From Utricularia gibba (Eukaryota; Streptophyta; Magnoliopsida; Lamiales; Lentibulariaceae): a stretch of 64,000 nt of DNA. A program made the position numbers and the translations under genes. Each line of letters starts with the position of its first letter. Within the stretch, counting starts at the first letter, position 1. The notes beneath the pieces were generated by a model, which worked only from the letters and a program-made list of their open reading frames with translations, had not been told where the DNA came from and did not search any database. Shown one piece after another: positions 41,831 to 51,800 of this stretch. The stretch is from NCBI GenBank assembly GCA_002189035.1, contig NEEC01000011.1:868001-932000 (forward strand). The letters run 5' to 3'.

Positions 41831-42350
41831 TTCAATATGGCAGAATAGGAGAAGACCCTGAATGAGCTTGATGCAGCTGACCACACGTACAGAGGGCTGT
41901 GTATAAGGTTCTTTGATGACATAGCCAACGAATTGAAGCCAGCTATGATAAATTTTCTGCCTAAATACTATGGAAAAGTGGGTGAAAACCCACATGAACA
42001 TCTTGATAATGCCACTGATGTTTGCACCTCCTTTAAGAGTGCTTTGATGACTAAGGATGCCATCTGTTTAAGGGCATTCCAATTCACACTGGAAGGGAGC
42101 ACAAAGACATGGTTCAAATCTTTGAAGCCTGGAAGTATTGCGGATTGGTCAGGGATGAAGAAATTATTTCTCAGCACATGTTTCCCTGCTTCAAAGGCTG
42201 AAGGGATACGAAAGGAAATCAGTGACATTGAGCAAACAAGTGGAGAATCTTTACATGAATATTGGGAGGGTTAATCACCTGCTAGGCTCTTGTCCACACC
42301 ACGGATTTCAGAACAATGCATTGGTCAAGTATTTTTATCCCAGCGATTTT
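41831..42350 (+). pseudogene. Athila-2 gag (N-terminal part only)
   Basis: After a start region with a TAG at about 41847, the frame reads ELKPAMINFLPKYYGKVGEN, then AFQFTLEGSTKTWFKSLKPG, FLSTCFPASKAEGIRKEIS and ESLHEYWE, the Athila gag core. A frameshift at about 42265 leads to LLGSCPHHGFQNNALVKYFY. The sequence then passes straight into the protease-RT linker, so the end of gag and the whole protease are deleted. Confidence 0.85.
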
Positions 42351-43560
42351 GAGAGTGTATGCTCAGTGGACGTGATGGATAAGCTGGTAGAAGAGCATCT
42401 TGAAAAGGCTATCCAAGAGAAGGAAGAAGAGCATGAGGAATCATTTTTTGCAAGAGTGGAAGCTGAAAAAGGGTCAGAACAGGCGAATGCTATGCAAATC
42501 AAGACCTTGGAGGAGCGGACAGCTGAGTTGAAGCCACTGCCCACACACCTGAAGTACGCATTCTTGGATGAAGAAATGAACAACCCGGTCATCATCTTAA
42601 ATAGTCTTAGCTTAGACCAAGAGTCGCGACTGCTGGAGGTGTTGATCAGGAACAAGAGGGCGATTGGCTGGACTCTTGCAGATATTGAAGGCATCTCTCC
42701 TTCTATATGTATGCACAGGATTTTATTAGAAGATGGAACTAAACCTGTTCGCCAGCCACAAAGGCGCCTCCACCCAAATATGATGGAAGTGGTAAAGAAG
42801 GAAATTGTAAAACTTCATGATGCAAGTATAATCTACTCCATTATAGACAGCGAATGGGTGAATCCAATCCATGTGGTGCCCAAGAAGACTGGTATGACAA
42901 TGGTGGAGAACGAGAAGTGAGAGCTGGTGCCTCAAAGAATTCAAAATGGATGGAGAGTATGCATAGACTATAGAAAATTGAATGAAGTGACCAAGAAGGA
43001 CCATTACCCTTAACTGTCATTGATCAAATGCTCGAAAAATTAGCAGGAAAATTTTTTTATTGCTTCTTAGATGGTTATTCTGGATATAACTAAGTTGCAA
43101 TTTCAGGTACGGATCAAGACAAGACTACTTTTACCTGTCCATTTGGGACATATGCCTATAGAAGGATGCCCTTTGGGTTGTGCAACGCCCCTGCTACCTT
43201 TTAGAGGTGTATGATCAGCATCTTCTCAAACTTTGGTGAGGATTTCATTGAAATTTTTATGGACGATTTTACAGTGTATGGAGAAGATTATGAGTCATGT
43301 TTGAACAATTTGGATCAGGTTTTGCGAAAATGTGTTGAAAAAAATCGTGTTCTCAATTCTGAAAAATGCCATTTTATGGTTGATCATGGAATTGTGCTTG
43401 GCCATGTTATTTCTAGGAAAGGTATTGAGGTAGACAAAGCAAAAATTGAAATTATGACCGAGTTACCGTACCCAATTGATGTTAAAGGTGTGAGATCATT
43501 TCTGGGGCATGTTGGTTTTTATAGAAGATTTATTTAGAATTTTTCTAAGATTGCCTTGCC
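42351..43560 (+). pseudogene. Athila-2 reverse transcriptase
   Basis: A linker with LKPLPTHLKYAFLDEE and RNKRAIGWTLADIEGISP opens the RT, followed by VRQPQRRLHPNMMEVVKKEI and WVNPIHVVPKK. A TGA at 42918 is followed by WRVCIDYRKLNEV. Frameshifts and stops between 43010 and 43210 break the PFIDQ-to-PFGLCNAP stretch. The catalytic site is IFMDDF at about 43253-43270, with both Asp residues kept. A TAG at about 43535 (RRFI then stop) interrupts the thumb. This RT retains its active site, unlike that of Athila-1. Confidence 0.9.
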
Positions 43561-44260
43561 TCTTAGTAGACTTTTGCATAATGATGTGGAATTTATTTTT
43601 GATGATTCATGCAAAAATGCTTTTAATTGTTCGAAAGAGTCTGTGACCACTGCTCCTATGATACAACCACCAAACTGGAGGTATGATTTCGAAATTATGT
43701 GTGATGCTAGTAGTCATGCTGTAGGGGCGGTTTTAGGACAGAAAATTGAAGGGAAACATCATGTTATTTCTTATGCATCTAAAACCTTGGATGATGCTCA
43801 GAAAAATTACATTGTGACTGAAAGAGAATTTCAAGCTATGATTTTTGCTTTGGAGAAATTTTGTTCCTATCTTTTAGGGAGCAAGGTTGTGGTCTACACA
43901 GACCATTCAGCGGTAAAACACTTGATGGAGAACAAGGAGACCAAACCACGATTGATCAGATGGGTTCTCCTTGTTCAGGAGTTTGATGTGGAAATTAAAG
44001 ATAGGCCTGGAAAGGAGAACATGGTCGCTGACCATCTCAGCAGGATGGAAGGGCTGAAGACTGAAAGTCCTATCACTGAAACGTTCCCTAATAAACAATT
44101 ATTCTTAGTTAGGACTAATATTCGTGAACCGTGGTTTGCAGACTTGGCTAACTTTGTTTCAACAAGAGTGATGCCACTAGGAATTGATTATCACATGAAG
44201 AACAAACTAAAGAGTGATGCCAAATATTATATTTGGGATGATCCTTTGAAAGAGATGCAA
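43561..44260 (+). pseudogene. Athila-2 RNase H and linker
   Basis: An open frame of over 200 codons carries [53 protein letters not shown] and [12 protein letters not shown], a complete Athila RNase H. It ends in the linker [10 protein letters not shown], where a frameshift at about 44235 separates it from integrase. Confidence 0.9.
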
Positions 44261-45417
44261 TGATGGTGTCATTAGAAGGTGTATTCATGAGTTTGAAATT
44301 CCTAAAATTATCAATTCTTGTCATGCAGCACCCTTTGGTGGCCATCATGGACCAAATCGTACAGCTAGAAAAATTTTGGATTGTAGATTCTACTGGCCTC
44401 ATATCTTTAGAGACTGTTATGCTTATTGTAAAGGTTGTGAGCCATGCCAAAGAGTGGGAAATTTATCAAATAGGGACGAAATGCCTCAGCAAGGAATCCT
44501 GGTATGTGAATTATTTGATGTTTGGGACATTGATTTTATGGGGCCATTCCCCACTTCTGCAGGTTACAACTATATTTTAGTGGATGTTGATTACGTCTCA
44601 AAATGGATTGAAGACATTCCTACAAGGACGGATGACACAAAGACAGTGATTAATTTTCTGCGTAACAACATCTTTGTGTGGTATGGGACTCCTAAGGTGC
44701 TGATCAGTGACCAAGGTACGCATTTTTATAATCAAGGCTTCAGAAGTGTATTGAAGCAGTTCAACATTGGGTATAAGCCATCAATACCATCCACAAACAA
44801 ATTGCCAAACGGAGGTATCAAACAGAGAGATTAAATAGATTTTGGAGAAAGTGGTAAACCCGAACAGGAAGGACTGGAGTCTAAGATTGAGGGATGCTTT
44901 ATGGGCAATCCGAACAGCATATAAAACACCAATTAGGACATCTCCATTCAGGTTAGTTTGTGGAAAACCTTGCAGGTTACCTGCTGCATTAGAGCACAAG
45001 GCCTGGTGGGCAGTGAAGAGGCTAAACCTTGATGAAAGTCTTAGTGCAAGCCAAAGAAAATTGCAGCTCTCAGAACTGGAAGAGTTGAGAAATGATGCGT
45101 ATGAAAGCAAATTATTCAAAGCTAGGACTAAAAGTTACCATGACAAGCATATTTCCAGGAGGTCCTTTGAAGTTGGTCAGAAAGTTTTGCTGTTTCAATC
45201 CAGACTCAAGTAACACATAGGGAAACTCAAATCTCGTTGGACGAGACCATTTGTAGTGAAAGAAGTTCTCCCAAACGGAACAGTGGAGGTTTATGATGGG
45301 ACTAACTCAAGTTTCACTGTGAATGGACATAGGTTGAAGATTTTTTATGAAAATCTTCAATACAGGTTTGCTGAAGAAGTTGAAGTTCTTGTCCTAAGGG
45401 ACATAGAAACAACGTAG
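44261..45417 (+). pseudogene. Athila-2 integrase
   Basis: The zinc head ends in YCKGCEPCQRVGN and the core has WDIDFMGPFPTSAGYN, LISDQGTHF and, after a frameshift near 44830, the NREIK region, so D, D and E can be located. [19 protein letters not shown] and [14 protein letters not shown] follow. One TAA at 45211 precedes the tail, which ends at TAG 45415-45417. The CTCTTGGGAGGCAACCCAAG word just after (about 45455) is typical of the end of Athila pol. Confidence 0.9.
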
Positions 45418-45532
45418 AACTTGCTGAAAGTCTAATCCAGGACTGATAACAGGGACGCTCTTGGGAGGCAACCCAAGTTTAGATTATGTAGTTTTATTTT
45501 CCTGTCATTTGACTTTTGCACTTTTAGACTTA

Positions 45533-45771
45533 AGATGTGTTTTGGAAAACTTTTATAACGTACTTTTACTTTTGTATAAATACTTTTCAAAAGTAGAAGT
45601 AAAGTTAGTAAAAGCACATCCCTTATGACTTCTGTAAAAGTTTTTTTTATTGTATGATTTCAAAAGTACTTCTAATAAAAGTACTTTTGAAAATAAGGTT
45701 GTTTTGAAAAAAAATAACTTTTACTTTCATATAAGTAAAAGTTATCCATAAAAGTTTTCCAGAACACACCC
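45533..45771. mobile_element. Tourist-like MITE between Athila-2 pol and ORF1-like gene
   Basis: 239 bases flanked by TTA at 45530-45532 and 45772-45774. The ends AGATGTGTTTTGGAAAAC and GTTTTCCAGAACACACCC are inverted repeats that continue for about 45 bases with mismatches. A TTA duplication points to the Tourist/PIF group. It is later than the Athila-2 insertion. Confidence 0.88.
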
Positions 45772-45999
45772 TTAGCTAGGAGTTATTTTGGAAAGTCTTT
45801 ATTGTGTTCCTGTTGCATAAAAGGGAGTTATATTGCGGTTACAGGAAAGTAACGTACAGGGATCGCAACTGACTATCAAGATTTTATAGATTTACCCTCA
45901 AACCCTTGGGGAATTTGGGGGTAAATTTCCTTGTAATGTTCATTTTGTTTCAAACGTTTCACTTTGCTCCTGAGAATTGCAGAGAGAAAAGCTAGCAAG

Positions 46000-47889
46000 A
46001 TGCCTGCAAAACGCCAACACCAAAGCACTGCTGCTGCAAAACCCAGCAAGAAAGCCACATCAGAGAGCAGTAAGCGCAAGAAAATTGGGGGGAACTTCGA
46101 AATTGCTCCTACCCTGGAACAAAATAAGGCTGTAAATGCTGGAGATGAGCGGTTTCAGGGAGTTGATGCTCTCCTGCATGCAGCGAATCTGGGTGGAACT
46201 CCTTCTCAAGAAATAGCAGAACCTCCTGTGGTGGAAAAAAGAAGTCCAAGACTGAAGGCACCCACCAGTCCTGACCTTCAGCAAAAATTGAGAGAATTGC
46301 AGAGGAGTTACAAAGGAAAGGGAAAATCTGTGGTTGAAAAAACATCTGCTGAACCACCCCAGATTGTGTACCAGAAAAAGGAGAAGGGAAGAAAGAGTCA
46401 AAGGAAGCAACAGGAAGTCACCATGCAAATTGCACTTGAAGAAGAAATTGCACCAGGAGAGGTGGAAGAAATCCTAGAAATTGCAGAGCAACCAACTGAA
46501 GAAAAGGAAGCCAAAGGTGGGGAAGCAAAACAAGTTCCAACAGAAAGTGAGGCGCCAGCCACACCAACTGCTACAGCAGCAGGAGAAGAAGAGGATGATC
46601 AAAATCTGGTAGCAAAGAGAACAAGGAGCAGAACAAAGAAGCAGCAAGAACCTAAACCAAAAATAGAGGAATTGGAGAAAAATGCCAGCGAGGAGGAGGA
46701 ACAGGTACAAATGAAAAGAGAAAATTTTTTACCTAACCTTGTCCCGTTGTTCTTGAGTTTAGGTAAGGTTGAAGAGGAAGAGAAGGGGAAATCACAACGA
46801 AGAATGACCAGCAAGGGCATTCCTTATTTTAAGCAGCATGTAGAGATGCTAAACCTAAAATATCTTCAATTCGAGAATGAAGAATTCGCCACCAAGTATG
46901 ATGAGGTAAAAGGGACAAAGGTGATGCCTTGCCGCATCATAGATTATGAGATCTTGGTGGAATTGGGGATAGTTACTGAAGTTCATTCACTGCTTGAAAA
47001 TTCTGGGCTGCTTATTTTGTGTGATATGAATTACCTTTCCTATGTTGAACTTGTATATGAATTTGCTTCCACATTATGTTATAAAAAACCAGAAAGTGTG
47101 ATGACACCAGGAGCAATTACATTTAGGTTGTTAGGAAAAGAATTTTCCCTCTCGATTGCTGAATGGTGTGTAACCTTAGGATTCTACTCTGAGCAGCATG
47201 TTGACTCGCATGAGTTTGCCACCTCCTTATTTGATTATCCTGATGATTTCAATGCTGAGGAAGTGTATGAGATGTTAAATAGTCAGCATGTGATAAAATT
47301 TAAACCTAAGGGTGCAAAAGCTGATTTATTTACAGAACCTGCTGCACGATATATCCATTTGCTGATTTCTTCTGTGCTATTTGGAAGAGTCCGAGGATTC
47401 AATACATTATATAAACGTGAATTATTTGTCATGTGGTGTTTGTTGCACAAGAAATCATTGAATCTAGGGGCAGTTTTAGCTGAGCAATTGAACAGGGACT
47501 ATCGGCGAAGCACCATCAATCATCTCGGGTTTGGTAATGTAATCATTCTCCTTGCTCAAAGGCTGTGTGCTGATCGAATTCATGAGCTAGAATATTTTCA
47601 TTTGGAGACAAAAATATTCCCTTTGAATGCTCATTTTCTTAAAACCGCTGGATTAATCCAAGCGAAGGGGAGTAGTTTTGTGTTTAAATCTCTGGCAGGA
47701 ATTTGCAACAACCTGCCTGCATAGAAAGCAAAAGCAAGGACTTCTCGACAAGAACCAGACAAAGTGAAGGGCGGAAAGGACTGCTGCCGCAAGCAAAGAA
47801 TTGATATGCTATATGATAGGCTGGGGGATTTGTTAAGGGAAGTGAAGGAATTGAAACAGGGAGTGAAGGACTCCTCCCTGATCAAGTAA
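46000..47889 (+). CDS. ATHILA ORF1-like protein of Athila-2 (one premature stop)
   Basis: From ATG 46000 the frame is open to TAG 47722-47724, and the same frame continues to TAA 47887-47889 with a coiled-coil-like RLGDLLREVKELKQG tail, giving about 629 codons with one internal stop. The N-terminal 270 residues are Lys/Glu/Gln-rich with nuclear-localisation-like KKATSESSKRKK. The globular part has GIPYFKQHVEMLNLKYLQFE, ELVYEFASTLCY, ITFRLLGKEFSLSIAEWC and YIHLLISSVLFGR, resembling the ATHILA ORF-1 / plant transposon protein family found in Athila-like elements. An acceptor-like TTGCAG at 45976-45981 precedes the ATG, compatible with a spliced message. Function is unknown; no membrane helices are evident, so an envelope role is not supported. 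Confidence 0.8.
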
Positions 47890-48480
47890 CATCGATGCAT
47901 TGCCTCATCTTTATTTTTATTTTTATTTTTATTTTTATTTTTATGGCGTTCGTTTAAGTTAAGAGTAATTTAGTAGTACGACATTATGGTCAGGAGGATT
48001 TTGTGAATGGTTGAGGAATTCCCTTACAAGCATGGGATGTTTTTCATGATGCACAAAATGCATGAATTTTGTTATGGCCATTTTATGAACTAGTGAGCAT
48101 GTTTTCCCCTTGATTATTTTTGTGAGATAGCAACATGTTCAATGTAGTCAGATTGGTGCCTTCAAGATTTTTTTTAAGTAGATTGGCATGTGTTGATTTT
48201 TCATGGGGGATTGGTTGTCACAAAATCTATAGACACCAAAAACAAATGGGTCAAAAAAAAAAACATCATCACTAGAAAAGCGATGAGACCCACATCTTGA
48301 AAAGCAATACACAACAAAAGAGCGTGTTTGGACAGCAGAGTAAAGAGCACAGGGAGGTTATGAGAACAACTCAGAGGAGTAGAAGGGACCCCTGGAGGAA
48401 TAAGGAGGAGAGTGCATCACCCACACTAACATACAAAGGGGTGAAGCAACAGTTTATCTGAGTTGAACTCTAAATTCTCC
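47890..48480 (+). other. Athila-2 3' spacer with (ATTTTT)n microsatellite
   Basis: ATTTTT repeats about six times at 47910-47945. The rest is non-coding with a purine-rich stretch at about 48330-48440, after which the sequence switches to the A/G tract (48497-48545) and the outer LTR. Confidence 0.6.
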
Positions 48481-48539
48481 CTGGTCTCGATCTATGTAAA
48501 AAGAAAAAAAAAGAAAAAAAAGAAAAAAGAAGAAGAGAG

Positions 48540-49436
48540 AAGAGAATGAAAAGATTTGTATTAAATCTTAGAAGATTCGGATAGAAGATTTGATGAGAGC
48601 CCATTAAGAAAGCCCGAAAAATCCCCACCATTATATAAAGATCCAAACATGAAGACCTGAAAGGGAGGGAAGTGGTGGACGAGCAGAGAGTCAATATAGG
48701 TTTTAGAGTAGAGTCTAGTATGTTTTGGATTCCTTTCTCTTCGTTTTTCATCAACTTTTGTTGTTTAGAGTAAGCATGCGCGTGTGAGCGCTTGCGGCTG
48801 AGGATCTGTTGTGAAGCCTCGCTTGCGCAAGTTCTGCGCATGTGATTGTCTTACCATATTTTTCAGCATTTAATTTGAGGTCTGATTTTGTTTTTCGCAA
48901 CGTTTTCTTTACCAACGTGATCTTTAATACCATATAGCCCTAAGAGAGTGTGGGAGAATCAAAGGTTGACCTCAAGCACCTAAGGAGAAGGGCTCAATCA
49001 GACATCGTTGGTAAGGTACATTCTATCTAATCTGTCTACGATGTGAGAGGTGTAGGGATTAGATTTGGGTGTGGGGAAAACATGGGTTATCACAATAAGT
49101 GAAATGGCTCCGGTGGCGTGGTTGATTCCATAATCCCTCAAAACAAGGGACGGAGCTATATCGGTCATCGAGTAGCACTATTTTAGCATAACACCCCCAA
49201 AGCTTGCGCAAGCAGGTCAGTTCTCAAGGTTTGCATATACACAAAGGGCGAGTTTCAAGTAAGGTGGATTTTAAATCCAAGGCCACTTTTCTTATTTTCT
49301 TCAAAACCAAATCTTTCTTTTGTTTTCGATCTTTTTGAATCTTTGTTTGAAAATAATATTCTAATAACAATTTCCTATGGATACGATCTTATTTTATTAC
49401 TTCAACGGTTTCTGTGCACTTACAGAATTACCATCA
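48540..49436 (+). mobile_element. Right part of the LTR split by Athila-2
   Basis: ATTATATAAAG (48631-48641) is a TATA box in typical LTR position. The end is CTTACAGAATTACCATCA at 49436, immediately followed by minus-strand copia RT. The palindrome CTTGCGCAAG occurs at 48822 and 49203, otherwise seen only in Athila-1, so this LTR may belong to the Athila-1 family. The start is approximate. Confidence 0.65.
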
Positions 49437-50085
49437 AAATGATTTCACTTGCATCTAAAAATTCAAAATTCCTAGGCATTGGAATCGACTGATAGCAAAA
49501 AAAGGACACATTATGAAAATATCATCAACATAGACTGCAATAGCATGAAATATTGTTGAAGTTTTTTTCACAAAAAGGTAAGAACTTGATAAGGACTTGT
49601 TGAAATCCAATGAGTTTATGAAACAAGTAAGTTTCAAGTTTCATTGTCTATCAGCTTTCTTTAGACCATAGAAAAAGTGTTTCAGTTTGTATATTAAACC
49701 CAAGTGTACCTGATATCACAGAGGTTGCTCCATATAGTGTTTATTGATAGAAACACATAGGACAGCATTGTTGACACCTGTTTGATGTAGATGCCAGTCT
49801 ATTTTCACTATAAATGCAAGCAAGGTTCTTATTCTAATGATCTTATCCATAGACAAAAAACCATAGGTAAAATCTCCGCCTTCTATTTGAGTGTATCCTT
49901 TAGCAACAAGGCATGCCTTGTATCGAGCAATTGTAGCATCATGGTATTTTTTTTATTTTGAAAATTCATTTACAACCAATGATCTTTTCCTTTGAAGGGA
50001 ATATGATTACTTTCCAAGTGTGATTGCCCTCCAATGCTTGAATCTCAAGAGTCATGCAATCTTCCCACACTTGTATTCAATTGGT
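49437..50085 (-). pseudogene. Ty1/copia pol, reverse transcriptase part (proximal half of a split gene)
   Basis: On the minus strand LEIQALEGNHTWKV at about 50040 and ARYKACLVAKGYTQ at about 49925 start the copia RT. WHLHQTGVNNAVL and YKLKHFFYGLKKA follow, and the catalytic AVYVDDIFIM lies at about 49530. Stops and indels occur between these blocks. Reading ends at 49437 in LGILNF and resumes beyond the nested insertions at 40008. Confidence 0.9.
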
Positions 50086-50194
50086 TTTACTAGCCAAAGT
50101 GCTGGGTTCTTACTTGGAAATATTTCGTATCATTACACAAATGAACCCAAGACTCAAATACAGCAGCGCTTACATGGTCACAGCCGATGAATAT

Positions 50195-50684
50195 TTAGAG
50201 CAAAGTATACATCTTACACTATCGGGAAGCAACACCTCTTCCAAAATCGGCTCTTTACAAGAAGAAATTGGTTAATGAAAGAAGGGGTCCATAACTTCAA
50301 TTGAAACAATTGATTTGACTGATCCTGCTCCCACTACAACATTTTCAAATAGGGTATATCAAGAGGAATAGCTACCGAAGGTATCTATCTAGCACTAGAT
50401 CCTTTAGATTTAACCAAAACGATGCTTCAACCTTGTATTATCAGACATGAACATTATGAAACTGTTCAAAGAGTTAAACAAACTTTACAATGCTATAAGA
50501 AACTTCAAGACATTATAGCTATTCTTGAGTTGGAATAATTATCCAAAGCAAATCATTCTTCCAATTTATCCTTTTTGGAGAATTAAAGGATCTTTCAGAA
50601 TAGGCCTTTTATTTGGAAGTTAGTATGGGTGAAGCTACAACGAAGTCAATAAAATTAAAAATGGAGAGCAGTTTGAAAAAATGA
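50195..50684 (+). pseudogene. atpB: Plastid atpB pseudogene (C-terminal half)
   Basis: GGCTCTTTACAAGAAGAAAT and GGGTCCATAACTTC mark the SLQE.IT..KEGSITS region. [21 protein letters not shown] and [20 protein letters not shown] follow, then stops from about 50540. The 3' end overlaps the atpE start by four bases (ATGA), as in plastids. Parts are deleted, including the DATTVLS segment and much of the C-terminus. Confidence 0.92.
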
Positions 50685-50980
50685 CATTAAATCTTTGGGA
50701 TTCTGAAAGCAAGAAATTATTTTACGAGGAATAGTGGACAAATTGGCATATTACTAAACCATCCCCCTATTGCTGCAGCTATAGATATTGTATCTGAGAA
50801 TACGACTTATAGAATAGTGGTTAATGATGGCTCGCATCGGTGATTTTGCTAGAATAGGAAATCACAAGATGAATGTTTTTGTAAATAATGTTGAAAAGGG
50901 TGATGATATTCATCCACAATAAGCTCATCAAACTCTTGAAATAGCAAAAGCTAATTTGAGAAAAGGGAAGCAAGAATATG
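50681..50980 (+). pseudogene. atpE: Plastid atpE pseudogene
   Basis: MTLNLW..S at 50681, IILRGIVDKLAY-like coding, HPPIAAAIDI and TLEIAKANLRKGK can be read in order, with frameshifts and a TAA replacing a Glu codon at about 50920. It corresponds to the first two thirds of the ATP synthase epsilon chain. Confidence 0.88.
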
Positions 50981-51191
50981 ACCCAATAATGTGGTTTCAT
51001 AACTCATTATAAAAAAAAAAAGTTATATTTCGAGCCCAAAGCCCAAAGCCTATGTTGATTGGATTCACTCGAAAGAATCCAATCAAGCAGAATTGGTTTC
51101 AGATACAAATCGACAATGAAATATAAAAATAATAAAAAAATGTAGGAAAAATACTCATTAAATACCATTGACTTCGGTATCTAATAAGTTA

Positions 51192-51262
51192 TAACTAATA
51201 TTGGATTTGAACCAATGACTCCTGCAGTATGAAAGCAATACTCTAACTCTAACCAGCAAGAA
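51192..51262 (-). pseudogene. trnM-CAU: Plastid trnM-CAU pseudogene
   Basis: The minus strand retains TTAGAGTATTGCTTTCATAC (D-stem side and CAU anticodon loop) and GGAGTCATTGGTTCAAATCC (variable and T arms) of elongator tRNA-Met. The 5' acceptor half is altered. Convergent orientation to atpE is as in plastids. Confidence 0.88.
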
Positions 51263-51451
51263 TATATAAACAAGGAGATCTAAATAAATGGATCCCCTAC
51301 CATCCATGGATTATAAATATCATATTGCTTCTTAGCAATAATAATCTATCCAATACTATTACAAAATGGACAATGTTGGATTCTAGAATATCCTCTTGAC
51401 AAGAAACAAAATCCATAATAAAATAGACATTACAAGCATGAATAGTCACCA

Positions 51452-51490
51452 AGTGCCATGCTCAATTAGCAGAGCACGTCATTTGCATGC
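51452..51490 (+). pseudogene. tRNA 5'-half-like sequence, possibly plastid trnV-UAC exon 1
   Basis: AGTGCCATGCTCAATTAG followed by AGAGCACGTCATTTGCATG resembles the D-arm half of a tRNA. Position and orientation after trnM fit trnV-UAC exon 1, but the anticodon side (TTTGCATGC) also resembles tRNA-Ala, so the identity is uncertain. Confidence 0.4.
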
Positions 51491-51800
51491 ACTGGCGGAG
51501 CTTCAACGTTTTTTTCAAGCTGGAACGAATCAAAAAAATATATGATAAATTTTTAAATAGGAATACAAAATACATAATGCATAATTAAAATAATACAAAA
51601 ATATTACATTACAAGCCAGCACTTCCTTACTTCAAATTCTTGAAATCTCTAATAATATCAAAATTATCATATTTTTCTATAATTTCACCTTCTATAAACT
51701 ATGAAGGGTTGACAATAGAATTATCTTTCATCCTATTATGCAATATATTGTTTATTATTATGCGAATTAATCCAACTAGTTCTATTTCTATTGATGATAT
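51489..51800 (-). pseudogene. hAT-type (TTF/zinc-finger MYM-like) transposase C-terminus
   Basis: The minus strand reads HNRMKDNSIVNPS, a stop, FIEGEIIEKYDNFDIIRDFK and NLK, close to the end of TTF-type plant hAT proteins. It is followed downstream by GAAGCTCCGCCAGTGC, a word often seen after these genes. Only the last 60 or so codons survive. Confidence 0.55.

Larger units (their letters stand above)
40285..48480 (+). mobile_element. Athila-type element Athila-2 (5' LTR, PBS, deleted gag-pol, ORF1-like gene; 3' LTR missing)
   Basis: Order: LTR, tRNA-Asp-type primer binding site, partial gag, RT without protease, RNase H, integrase, a MITE, then a long ATHILA ORF1-like frame and a 3' spacer. 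A second LTR was not found before the sequence changes at about 48480-48540, so the 3' end has been deleted. Confidence 0.88.
50195..51490. other. NUPT-2: nuclear copy of plastid atpB-atpE-trnM (and possibly trnV)
   Basis: Plastid-derived sequence in plastid order: the second half of atpB, overlapping atpE, a convergent trnM-CAU and, near the end, a tRNA 5'-half-like sequence where trnV-UAC is expected. It is collinear over about 1.3 kb and decayed throughout. Confidence 0.88.

Noticed and set aside
45964-45999. Earlier ATG at 45964 for the ORF1-like gene
   Set aside because: It precedes an acceptor-like TTGCAG at 45976-45981, and the ATG at 46000 (AGCAAGATGCC) has better context and lies after the possible splice site; the earlier start cannot be excluded.
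48470-48841. 123-codon minus-strand frame with Ser/Phe-rich tail
   Set aside because: The tail is the translation of the A/G-rich tract and the remainder lies in the outer LTR.
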